Counted from the stretch's first letter, positions 1 to 5,470 are shown. The stretch is 5,848 bases of DNA from Archaeoglobaceae archaeon (GCA_027066965.1 JAMOMT010000177.1:1-5848), one strand, 5' to 3'. A program made the numbers and translations. Notes: generated by a model from the sequence alone, not told the origin.

Positions 1-2
1 AA

Positions 3-1544
3 GGAAACGAAGAAGACGAGAAAAGTTACTTCAAAAAACTTGCAGAAGAGATCGGAAAGGACTTCGAACCTCCCGAGGGATGGCTGGAGATCGATAGGTA
101 CCCCGTTTACGACGATTACGTCTTCGCAAGCATTCATGTGGTGTCCAAGGAAGAGGAGGATGACATAGAATACCATGTCTTGGAGCCGGAGCTGAGCGAA
201 AAGGAAAGAAAGGTAGTTAAAGAGCTGCTTTCTAAGCTTGAATATCTTCCAGTCACGCCCGAAGAGATGAAGAGCTCGAACAAGGTAGAAATACTCAAAA
301 GCAAAACTGACAGAATCCTAAAGGACTTCAGGATAAAGCTCGAAAGGGATGATTACTACAGGGTTTTCTACTACGTGCTGAGAGGAACTGTCCTCTACGG
401 GAAAATAACACCCCTCATGTACGATCCCCAGCTCGAAGATATCTCGTGCAACGGTTACAGCAAACCAGTTTACGTTTTCCACCGAGTTTACGCAAACCTC
501 AGAACAAACGTTAGCTTCGAAAGCGACGAACTCGACTCCTTTGTGATAAAGCTCGCCCAGCAGTGCGGGAAGCACATAAGCATAGCTGAACCCATGGTAG
601 ACGCCACGATGCCAGACGGGAGCAGAATTCAGATGACCCTCGGCAGAGAAGTCACGGATCACGGCTCCACTTTCACCATAAGAAAGTTCAGAAAAGAGCC
701 CATAACGCCAATTCACCTGATAAAGTGGGGAACTTTCAGCAGTGAGCAGATGGCCTACCTATGGCTGTGCATAGAGAATAGGAAGAGCCTCATCTTCGCG
801 GGAGGTACAGCGAGCGGTAAAACTACATCAACCAACGCGATTGCCCTCTTCATTCCGAAAAAGGCCAAGATCGTCACGATAGAAGACACAAGAGAACTCA
901 TGCTCCCTCACAAGAACTGGATTCCAGCAGTTACGAGGGAGGCCCTTCAGAAGGGTGCAAAGTCCATAGACATGTACGATCTACTGAAGGCCGCTTTGAG
1001 GCAAAGGCCTGAGTACATAATAGTCGGAGAGGTGAGGGGGAGAGAAGCTCTCACCCTCTTTCAGGCCATGAGCACAGGCCACACTACCTACTCTACCCTG
1101 CACGCTGACTCTATTAACGGAGTCATACACAGGCTCGAAAACCCGCCGATAAATGTCCCGAGACCGATGATCGAAGCTCTGGATATAATAAGCATTCAGG
1201 CTCAGACTTACGTTAACGGGAGAAGAGTCAGAAGGAATTTGGAGATAGCGGAGATAGTCGGGCTCGATCCTAAGACGAGAGCCCTGAGAACGACGACTGT
1301 CTTCAAGTGGGACAGCGTGAGAGACGAGCACGTGATGATCGGAAGCTCCAAGGCTCTGGAAGAGATAAAGACTGAAAGGGGCTGGAGCAAGAAGGACCTG
1401 AACGAGGAACTGAACAGGAGGATGTTCTTGCTCGAGAAACTTGTGGAAAACAACATAACCGAGTTCGGGGAGGTTTCGAGGATAATAAGGCTCTACCAAT
1501 CCAACCCCCAGAAGGCACTCTCGGAAGTTGGTGTTGAGGCCTAG
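3..1544 (+). CDS. GspE/PilB/ArlI-family secretion or pilus assembly ATPase (5' partial)
   Basis: This is the cytoplasmic hexameric ATPase that powers an archaeal type II/IV secretion, pilus or archaellum-like machine, working with a TadC/ArlJ-type membrane protein. The frame is open to the window edge, so the true start lies upstream; 513 residues are visible. The in-frame stretch before the GTG at 138, including GWLEIDRYPVYDDYVFASI, matches the N-terminal domain style of archaeal family members, so that GTG is not the start. Visible motifs, numbered from position 3, are Walker A GGTASGKT (267-274), the Asp box VTIEDTREL (291-299), Walker B YIIVGEVRG (338-346) and the His box STGHTTYSTLHAD (357-369). 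All are intact, so the ATPase should be active. No membrane partner gene follows; the next gene is convergent. The subtype (pilus, archaellum or secretion) cannot be settled from this fragment. Confidence 0.95.
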   Translation, partial: GNEEDEKSYFKKLAEEIGKDFEPPEGWLEIDRYPVYDDYVFASIHVVSKEEEDDIEYHVLEPELSEKERKVVKELLSKLEYLPVTPEEMKSSNKVEILKSKTDRILKDFRIKLERDDYYRVFYYVLRGTVLYGKITPLMYDPQLEDISCNGYSKPVYVFHRVYANLRTNVSFESDELDSFVIKLAQQCGKHISIAEPMVDATMPDGSRIQMTLGREVTDHGSTFTIRKFRKEPITPIHLIKWGTFSSEQMAYLWLCIENRKSLIFAGGTASGKTTSTNAIALFIPKKAKIVTIEDTRELMLPHKNWIPAVTREALQKGAKSIDMYDLLKAALRQRPEYIIVGEVRGREALTLFQAMSTGHTTYSTLHADSINGVIHRLENPPINVPRPMIEALDIISIQAQTYVNGRRVRRNLEIAEIVGLDPKTRALRTTTVFKWDSVRDEHVMIGSSKALEEIKTERGWSKKDLNEELNRRMFLLEKLVENNITEFGEVSRIIRLYQSNPQKALSEVGVEA

Positions 1545-1570
1545 GTGTTGAAGTCTAAAGGTCCAACCCG

Positions 1571-1590
1571 AAACAAACAAAAAATTTTAG
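1571..1590 (-). terminator. Oligo-T terminator of the DUF5320-like gene
   Basis: Read on the minus strand, the sequence 13 bp past the DUF5320-like stop codon is CTAAAATTTTTTGTTTGTTT. Archaeal RNA polymerase terminates at such T-rich stretches without needing a hairpin. The tract lies between two convergent genes, where termination is expected. No comparable T-run serves the plus-strand ATPase gene in this 58-bp gap. The assignment rests on base composition and position only. Confidence 0.5.
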
Positions 1591-1602
1591 AGAGCTAATC
1601 GC

Positions 1603-1821
1603 TTACCAGAACCTCCATCCCCTACCTCTGCCCATACCTCTTCCAGCTCTACCCATTCCTCTTCCTCTACCACCTCTGCCAAATCCTCCAAATCTGCCGA
1701 ATCCAAGCCAGCCAAACGCTCTTGTCATGAATCCGGGCCTGTTATAACCTGAGCAGTATCCAAGTCCTCTTCCGGTTCTTGGCCCGAGGCCAAGAGGGCC
1801 AGTCCTGTCACCACCCGGCAT
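1603..1821 (-). CDS. DUF5320-like small glycine/arginine-rich protein
   Basis: This 72-residue protein begins MPGGDRTGPLGLGPRTGRG, which matches the signature N-terminus I know from DUF5320 proteins (MPxGDxTGPxGxGPxTGRG, then GYC). The single cysteine is C23. From about residue 40 it is nearly all Gly, Arg, Phe and Met in GMGR/GRG units and ends in WRFW. Many relatives carry an acidic coiled-coil tail instead; none is present here. Function is unknown. In other archaea and anaerobic bacteria the family often sits beside NifX/NifB-like or Mrp/NBP35-type iron-sulfur genes, but no such gene is in this window. The start is supported by GGAGGTGG five bases upstream of the ATG. It lies 75 bp downstream of the cysteine-rich winged-helix gene on the same strand, so the two may share a transcript or be functionally linked. 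Confidence 0.75.
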   Translation of the reverse strand: MPGGDRTGPLGLGPRTGRGLGYCSGYNRPGFMTRAFGWLGFGRFGGFGRGGRGRGMGRAGRGMGRGRGWRFW

Positions 1822-1824
1822 GCT

Positions 1825-1832
1825 ACCACCTC
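1825..1832 (-). promoter_or_regulatory. Ribosome binding site of the DUF5320-like gene
   Basis: On the minus strand the sequence GGAGGTGGTAGCATG places a near-perfect anti-16S match just upstream of the ATG at 1821. It fixes the start, and it contrasts with gatC and the PHP gene, which lack such a site. Confidence 0.75.
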
Positions 1833-1838
1833 CAAAAT

Positions 1839-1852
1839 TGAATAATTATTCA
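1839..1852. promoter_or_regulatory. 14-bp perfect palindrome, candidate operator
   Basis: TGAATAATTATTCA is identical to its reverse complement. It lies between the putative minus-strand TATA box (around 1856-1862) and the SD of the DUF5320-like gene, which is where a dimeric repressor could block transcription start. It is AT-rich, so chance symmetry or a role as a TATA element itself remains possible. No half-site from a known archaeal regulator is recognised. Confidence 0.35.
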
Positions 1853-1854
1853 CA

Positions 1855-1870
1855 GTATTTAACGGTTTCG
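1855..1870 (-). promoter_or_regulatory. Possible TATA promoter of the DUF5320-like gene
   Basis: On the minus strand this reads CGAAACCGTTAAATAC: a TTAAATA core with an A-rich BRE-like stretch before it. Initiation about 25 bp downstream would fall near 1833, just ahead of the SD. If real, the DUF5320-like gene can be expressed apart from the upstream winged-helix gene. Confidence 0.4.
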
Positions 1871-1896
1871 GTACGCCTAAATTCAGATGTCAAAAA

Positions 1897-2163
1897 TTAC
1901 TTTATCTCAATTTTAATTTTTCCTTCTCTCTCCATCTGTCCCAGCATTTCAAGAAACTCGGTAACGGTCATGTTCAGTTTTTCAGCTGCTTCCCTTATGG
2001 TCATAGATTCCTTAACTGCACTCTCAACTCTCGAAGGCTTTTTAGCCTCCCTCAACTCAAAGTGCTCGCATATCTCAGCCCTGCCTCCACAGCTCGAAAA
2101 GTACTTGCAAAATATGCAGGACATCGAAAGTTGTTTGCACGAGAGTAACTTAAGCTTTGTCAT
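1897..2163 (-). CDS. Cysteine-rich protein with predicted winged helix-turn-helix
   Basis: This is an 88-residue protein I cannot assign to a named family. The N-terminal third carries five cysteines (C9, C16, C19, C25, C32) in the pattern C-x6-C-x2-C-x5-C-x6-C, suited to binding a metal or an iron-sulfur cluster. After a basic linker (about 40-52), residues 54-88 read TIREAAEKLNMTVTEFLEML followed by an EREGKI turn and a short strand, like a helix-turn-helix with a wing. I infer a small metal- or redox-sensing DNA-binding protein. The frame stays open to 2364, but that extension lies antisense to gatC and is not convincing; the ATG at 2163 fits a leaderless start from the shared promoter. 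Its nearest same-strand neighbour is the DUF5320-like gene. FeoC-like regulators also combine a winged helix with cysteines but in the opposite order. Confidence 0.7.
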   Translation of the reverse strand: MTKLKLLSCKQLSMSCIFCKYFSSCGGRAEICEHFELREAKKPSRVESAVKESMTIREAAEKLNMTVTEFLEMLGQMEREGKIKIEIK

Positions 2164-2178
2164 TCTTAGCAACCCAAG

Positions 2179-2191
2179 TTTTTTATTCAAC
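2179..2191. promoter_or_regulatory. Shared AT tract: TATA boxes for gatC and the divergent cysteine-rich gene
   Basis: The only AT-rich element in the 45 bp between the two divergent ATGs is TTTTTTATTCAAC. On the plus strand TTTTTATT is centred about 25 bp before the gatC ATG, the spacing expected of an archaeal TATA box with transcription starting at the start codon. On the minus strand GTTGAATAAAAAA is 20-25 bp before the ATG at 2163. Neither gene has an SD, so both messages are probably leaderless. The plus-strand call is the stronger one. Confidence 0.55.
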
Positions 2192-2208
2192 AACCTCGAT
2201 TTCCAGAC

Positions 2209-2490
2209 ATGCTGACGGTGGAGGACGTTTTCAAGATTGCAGAACTCGCAAAAATAGAGATAAACAGAGAGGAAGCTGAAAAATTCAGGAAAGAGTTCGA
2301 AAGCATAATCGATTACTTCAACGTCCTCGACGAGGTCGGAGAGGACGTGGAGCCGACTTTTCACGTTCTTCCTCTAAAGAACATTTTCAGAGAAGACGTA
2401 CCTAAAGAGGGGCTGAGCAGGGAAGAGGCTTTGATGAACGCGAAGCACGTTGAGGACGGTTACTTCAAGGGACCAAAGATAGTGGAGTAA
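2209..2490 (+). CDS. gatC: Asp-tRNA(Asn)/Glu-tRNA(Gln) amidotransferase subunit C
   Basis: GatC is the small belt-like subunit that wraps and stabilises GatA against GatB in the GatCAB complex, which amidates misacylated tRNA. The 93-residue product has normal length and family landmarks: an N-terminal helix VFKIAELAKIEI, the IIDYFNVLDEV helix, and the C-terminal REDVPKEGLSREEALMNAKH ... DGYFKGPKIVE segment that contacts the other subunits. The start lacks an SD but lies about 25 bp after a TATA-like element, so the transcript is probably leaderless. gatA follows after 19 bp and is certainly co-transcribed. In archaea GatCAB mainly makes Asn-tRNA(Asn), because GatDE handles Gln-tRNA(Gln); this is family knowledge and neither GatDE nor AsnRS can be checked here. 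Confidence 0.95.
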   Translation: MLTVEDVFKIAELAKIEINREEAEKFRKEFESIIDYFNVLDEVGEDVEPTFHVLPLKNIFREDVPKEGLSREEALMNAKHVEDGYFKGPKIVE

Positions 2491-2496
2491 AGGAGA

Positions 2497-2505
2497 AAGG
2501 AGAGG
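2497..2505 (+). promoter_or_regulatory. Ribosome binding site of gatA
   Basis: AAGGAGAGGT lies a few bases upstream of the gatA ATG at 2510, within the 19-bp gap after gatC. It supports internal translation initiation on a bicistronic gatCA message, in contrast with the leaderless gatC start. Confidence 0.65.
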
Positions 2506-2509
2506 TACC

Positions 2510-3895
2510 ATGATAACAGTGAGTGAGTGGAGGGAGAGACTCGAAAGCGAGAAGTGCTACGACCTCGTTTCCGAGCTCTTTGACAGGATAGAAAGAAGTA
2601 AGCTTAACGCCTACATAACTCTCTGCAAAGATTTTGCCCTCTCTCAGGCGGAAAAGTACGACAGGGGAGAGTTGAAGGGGAAACTTTCTGGCATTCCCGT
2701 CGCCGTGAAGGACTGCATATCCACTAAAGGAATTAGAACTACGTGCGGCTCCAAGATGCTCGAGAACTACATCCCTCCTTTCGACGCTCACGTAGTCGAG
2801 AGGTTGAAGCAGGAGGGAGCGATAATACTCGGAAAAACGAACATGGACGAGTTTGCCATGGGGACTACTACCGAAACTTCGTACTTTGGGGTCGTTAGAA
2901 ACCCGTACGACCTCGACAGAGTTGCTGGTGGTAGTAGCGGAGGGAGTGGTGCCTGTCTTGGAGGAAAAGAGGCTGTTCTCGCACTCGGAAGCGACACTGG
3001 AGGGAGCATAAGGTGCCCCTCAAGCTTCTGCGGAGTTGTCGGAATAAAGCCGACGTACGGTCTCGTTTCGAGGTACGGGCTTATACCTTACGCCAACTCC
3101 CTCGAGCAGATCGGGCCGATGGCGTGTTGCGTTGAAGATGTTGCTCTTCTCCTTGAAGTAATAGCCGGAAAGGATGAGAGGGACTCGACCAACGCCGGAG
3201 TAGAGTTCAAGTTCGACCCGTCGAAAGCAGACAGAAAGTTCAGAGTCGGAATAGTGAAGGAGATGGGTGGTAACGAGGACGTAAACGGCAGGTTCGAGGA
3301 GGTCGTTGAGGTCGTAAAGGGGCTCGGATTCGAAGTTGGAGAGGTTTCGATGCCCTCCTTCAAGTACGCTCTTGCGGCGTACTACATAATAGCAACGGGA
3401 GAAGCCTCTTCTAACCTCGCGAGGTACGATGGTGTGAGATATGGTTTCGCTCTCGACAAGCTTGACACGTGGACGAAGTACTTCTCGAAAGTGAGGGCGC
3501 TGGGCTTCGGAGAGGAAGTAAAGAGAAGGATAATGCTTGGAACCTACGCTCTGTCAGCTGGCTACTACGGAAAGTACTATTTGAAAGCGTTGAGGGTCAG
3601 AACTCTTGTCAGGAGAGACTTCGAGAGTGCTCTAAAAGACTACGACGTTCTGATAGCTCCGACGATGCCCTCGTTACCTTTCAAGATAGGAGAGCTCGCA
3701 GACCCTCTCACAATGTACAAGATGGATGTGAATACTGTTCCAATAAACCTTGCAGGTATTCCAGCACTTTCTCTTCCGGTGGGCTTCGTAAAGGGGCTGC
3801 CAGTAGGATTACAGATAATGGGAGGACACTTCAAGGAAAACGACGTCTTATGTTTCGCCCTGAGACTCGAAAAAGAGTTCTCAGAAGTTTTCTAA
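2510..3895 (+). CDS. gatA: Asp-tRNA(Asn)/Glu-tRNA(Gln) amidotransferase subunit A
   Basis: GatA is the glutaminase subunit of GatCAB: it releases ammonia from glutamine and passes it to GatB, where Asp-tRNA(Asn) or Glu-tRNA(Gln) is amidated. The 461-residue product is a full-length amidase-signature protein. The Ser-cisSer-Lys triad is visible as K67 in GIPVAVKDCI, S142 in AGGSSGGSGA and nucleophile S166 in SDTGGSIRCPSSFCG. These are uniformly offset by 12 from the Staphylococcus aureus GatA residues K79, S154 and S178, which supports full activity. The C-terminal half has the expected PVGLQIMGGHF motif near the end. The start is set by an SD and by the 19-bp spacing from gatC. gatB is not adjacent: the next gene is an unrelated phosphoesterase with its own promoter. 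Confidence 0.97.
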   Translation: MITVSEWRERLESEKCYDLVSELFDRIERSKLNAYITLCKDFALSQAEKYDRGELKGKLSGIPVAVKDCISTKGIRTTCGSKMLENYIPPFDAHVVERLKQEGAIILGKTNMDEFAMGTTTETSYFGVVRNPYDLDRVAGGSSGGSGACLGGKEAVLALGSDTGGSIRCPSSFCGVVGIKPTYGLVSRYGLIPYANSLEQIGPMACCVEDVALLLEVIAGKDERDSTNAGVEFKFDPSKADRKFRVGIVKEMGGNEDVNGRFEEVVEVVKGLGFEVGEVSMPSFKYALAAYYIIATGEASSNLARYDGVRYGFALDKLDTWTKYFSKVRALGFGEEVKRRIMLGTYALSAGYYGKYYLKALRVRTLVRRDFESALKDYDVLIAPTMPSLPFKIGELADPLTMYKMDVNTVPINLAGIPALSLPVGFVKGLPVGLQIMGGHFKENDVLCFALRLEKEFSEVF

Positions 3896-3926
3896 CTATT
3901 ATTTTATTTACTGTTATTTATATTTA
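3896..3926 (+). terminator. T-rich tract after gatA, possible terminator
   Basis: Directly after the gatA stop the plus strand is strikingly T/A-rich, with repeated TATTT units and runs of up to four T. This resembles archaeal T-rich termination zones, though no long uninterrupted T-run is present. Part of it (TTATATTTAT) could also act as a distal TATA box for the PHP gene. Confidence 0.4.
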
Positions 3927-3962
3927 TCACCATAACCAGAAAACGGGCCAGCACCTAATCGC

Positions 3963-3978
3963 AAAGGAAATATATATT
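3963..3978 (+). promoter_or_regulatory. BRE/TATA promoter of the PHP-domain gene
   Basis: AAAGGAAATATATATT combines a purine-rich BRE-like stretch with a strong TATA box centred near 3972. Initiation about 26 bp downstream falls at or within a few bases of the GTG at 3996, and no SD precedes that codon, so the message is probably leaderless. Confidence 0.65.
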
Positions 3979-3995
3979 CAAGTTTAACTTGTCAT

Positions 3996-4652
3996 GTGTT
4001 CGACCTTCACGTTCACTCCATGTACTCGGATGGGCAGGGAAGTATTGAGGAGATAGCTAAGAAGGCAAAAGAGAGAAGAATAAAGATAATAGCCATAGCT
4101 GACCACTCCTGTGAACACCCCCTCGGGCTCGACGAAGGAAAGGCAAAAAGGAGGAGAGAAGAAATCGAGTTCTGTCAGGACAAGTACGGAATAAGAATAC
4201 TTGACGCCGTAGAGTGCGGAATAGATGCTGAAGGAAGGATAGAAAAACCCAAACACGACTTCGAGCTCGTAATAGCCTCCATCCACGAATGTTTACCGGC
4301 GGAGGAGTACTGCAGGAGAATAATAAAGTGTGCAAGAAACTGCGAGTTCGATGTGCTGGGGCACTACCGCTCCTCAATATTCAACACGTACTCGGAAAGC
4401 GTGGAAATGGACCTCGAGGTGATGGATGTTCTGAAGGAGAACGACATAGCACTCGAAATCAATTCAGCTCACAGAGCTCCTCCTCCAGAGCTACTTGACG
4501 AGATCGGTAAAGAGGTGAAAAAACTCATGTTCTCAGTTGGAAGTGATAGTCACTCCGTTTCGAGAGTTGGAGACGTTGGATGGTCGCTTGAAGTGCTGAA
4601 CAGGAAGGTTGGTAGGTGGAGGTGCGTTCTGGACAGGCTTGCTGAGCGATGA
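3996..4652 (+). CDS. PHP-domain metal-dependent phosphoesterase
   Basis: This 218-residue protein is a stand-alone PHP (polymerase and histidinol phosphatase) domain hydrolase, expected to cleave phosphate esters using a tri-metal site in the cytoplasm. Nearly all the ligand motifs are present: DLHVHSMYSDG (H5, H7, D12), IADHS (D36, H37), VEC (E73), SIHE (H97), GHYRS (H123) and GSDSH (D184, H186). The layout resembles YcdX and the PHP domain of PolX rather than a polymerase-fused form. The substrate is unknown; nucleotide phosphatase or histidinol-phosphatase-like activity are options I cannot separate. The GTG start gives the DLHVH motif at the very N-terminus, as is usual. Eight cysteines, four of them between residues 99 and 116, are unusual for the family. 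It sits between gatA and the Nudix gene with its own promoter. Confidence 0.88.
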   Translation: MFDLHVHSMYSDGQGSIEEIAKKAKERRIKIIAIADHSCEHPLGLDEGKAKRRREEIEFCQDKYGIRILDAVECGIDAEGRIEKPKHDFELVIASIHECLPAEEYCRRIIKCARNCEFDVLGHYRSSIFNTYSESVEMDLEVMDVLKENDIALEINSAHRAPPPELLDEIGKEVKKLMFSVGSDSHSVSRVGDVGWSLEVLNRKVGRWRCVLDRLAER

Positions 4653-4767
4653 AGTGATAGAGTAGATGAAAGCGAATGAGTCTTGGTTTCACGAGATACG
4701 GACGGATCGAGTGAGATTAAGGCAAAATAGAAAATAGGAGCAGAAGAAAAGAGGTTGAGGTGAAAAT
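4653..4767 (+). other. Intergenic gap between the PHP and Nudix genes
   Basis: This 115-bp purine-rich gap has no convincing hairpin, T-run or tRNA-like fold. The segment AAAATAGAAAATAG (4724-4737) is a weak TATA candidate for the Nudix gene. Near its end GAGGTTGAGGTGA holds two SD-like repeats, the second (GAGGTGA, 4757-4763) being optimally placed for the GTG at 4768. Read-through from the PHP promoter into the Nudix-tfs pair is equally plausible. Confidence 0.45.
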
Positions 4768-5181
4768 GTGAAGTGTATAACCCTCACAGTTGACGGAATA
4801 GTTCCGATGGATGGTAAAATCGTGCTCATAAGGAGAAGGAACGAGCCGTTCAAAGGTAAGCTCGCTCTCCCGGGGGGAATAGTCGAGTACGGGGAGAGTG
4901 TGGAGGACGCTTTGAGGAGAGAACTTGAAGAGGAGATAGGACTCGTTTGCGAGCCCGCGAAGCTCGTTGGCGTTTTCTCAAAGCCTGATAGGGATCCGAG
5001 AGGACACTTCGTCTCCGTCTGTTTCCTCGCAAAACCGGTTAGAGGGAAGTTAAAAGCTGGAGACGACGCTGAGGATGTTGTTCTCATCAGCGTAGAAGAA
5101 GCTTTAAGCCGCGAGCTCGCATTTGATCATTCGGAGATGCTCAGGGAGGCGATGCGAAGTGGAGTTCTGTCCGAAGTGTAA
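4768..5181 (+). CDS. Nudix hydrolase, ADP-ribose pyrophosphatase-like
   Basis: This 137-residue Nudix enzyme is predicted to hydrolyse a nucleoside diphosphate linked to another group, most likely ADP-ribose to AMP and ribose 5-phosphate. The Nudix box GX5EX7REUXEEXGU is complete at residues 37-59 (G37, E43, R51, E52, E55, E56, G58). The preceding NEPFKGKLALPGG and following SKPDRDPRGHFVSVCF match the style of archaeal ADP-ribose pyrophosphatases of the MJ1149 type; that subfamily call is from recognition, not measurement. The GTG start is chosen because the overlapping ATG at 4766 is followed at once by TGA, an in-frame stop lies at 4756, and a strong SD (GAGGTGA) ends four bases upstream. 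The last 23 bp overlap tfs, so the two genes are co-transcribed and probably translationally coupled. Confidence 0.92.
   Translation: MKCITLTVDGIVPMDGKIVLIRRRNEPFKGKLALPGGIVEYGESVEDALRRELEEEIGLVCEPAKLVGVFSKPDRDPRGHFVSVCFLAKPVRGKLKAGDDAEDVVLISVEEALSRELAFDHSEMLREAMRSGVLSEV
5145..5153 (+). promoter_or_regulatory. Ribosome binding site of tfs inside the Nudix gene
   Basis: GGAGGCGAT within the Nudix coding sequence lies about five bases upstream of the GTG at 5159. It favours this start over the ATG at 5123, which would add 12 residues not typical of TFS. Confidence 0.55.
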
Positions 5182-5470
5182 GAGCCTAATGGTGTTCCAA
5201 GACGGTAAGCTCGTGTGCAGGAAGTGCGGATACGAGAAGAGTGTCGAGGAAGAGAAGGAAGAGGTCGTTGTGGAGAAGAGGAGCAGAGAGGAGGTTCCAG
5301 TGATAGAGGGAGAAAACCTAAAGACTCTCCCGACAACGAATGTTGTTTGCCCAGCTTGCGGAAACAGAGAGGCTTACTGGTGGCTGAGACAGCTCAGAGC
5401 AGCTGATGAGAGCGAGGTGAGGTTTTTCAGGTGCACTAAGTGCGGGAAGACGTGGAGAGAGTACGACTAA
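5159..5470 (+). CDS. tfs: Transcription factor S (TFS), TFIIS-like RNA cleavage factor
   Basis: TFS rescues backtracked archaeal RNA polymerase by stimulating cleavage of the nascent RNA 3' end. With the GTG start the product is 103 residues, the normal size, and begins MEFCPKCKSLM. The N-terminal zinc ribbon uses C4, C7, C20 and C23, like RpoM/Rpb9. A charged linker (about 29-55) follows. The C-terminal TFIIS-type zinc ribbon uses C64, C67, C92 and C95, with CPACGNREAYWWLRQLRAAD preceding E84. The acidic pair D83-E84 at the hairpin tip, which reaches into the polymerase active site, is intact, so this is a cleavage-competent TFS rather than an inactivated paralogue. The start lies inside the Nudix gene (23-bp overlap). 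rps15 follows after 70 bp, from a separate promoter. Confidence 0.95.
   Translation: MEFCPKCKSLMVFQDGKLVCRKCGYEKSVEEEKEEVVVEKRSREEVPVIEGENLKTLPTTNVVCPACGNREAYWWLRQLRAADESEVRFFRCTKCGKTWREYD

Noticed and set aside
138..140. GTG as the start of the secretion ATPase
   Set aside because: The frame is open back to the window edge and the upstream residues read as the conserved N-terminal domain of the family, so the gene begins before the window.
981..1580. A 199-residue open frame antisense to the secretion ATPase
   Set aside because: It mirrors the conserved Walker B and C-terminal coding region, shows no recognisable motif, and is explained by codon bias on the opposite strand.
1820..2215. Plus-strand 131-residue frame covering the cysteine-rich gene
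   Set aside because: It is antisense to the better-supported minus-strand gene, has an unstructured Ser/Leu-rich translation and no start signals, and runs into gatC.
2164..2364. N-terminal extension of the cysteine-rich protein to the ATG at 2364
   Set aside because: The extra 67 residues are antisense to gatC and would place the start inside a conserved gene. The ATG at 2163 sits at a sensible distance from the shared TATA-like tract.
3469..3987. A 172-residue frame overlapping the 3' half of gatA
   Set aside because: It is an out-of-frame shadow of a strongly conserved gene, with no family features.
4648..4725. Possible C/D-box guide RNA in the PHP-Nudix gap (GATGA-like sequences)
   Set aside because: No properly spaced CTGA D box or second C'/D' pair accompanies the GATGA strings, which are common in this purine-rich stretch.
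4766..4768. ATG overlapping the Nudix start
   Set aside because: It is followed immediately by TGA, so it cannot open a protein; the GTG two bases later is in frame with the Nudix domain.
5123..5158. ATG at 5123 as the tfs start
   Set aside because: It adds 12 residues before the canonical MEFCPKC start of TFS and has no SD, while the GTG at 5159 has one and gives the usual length.
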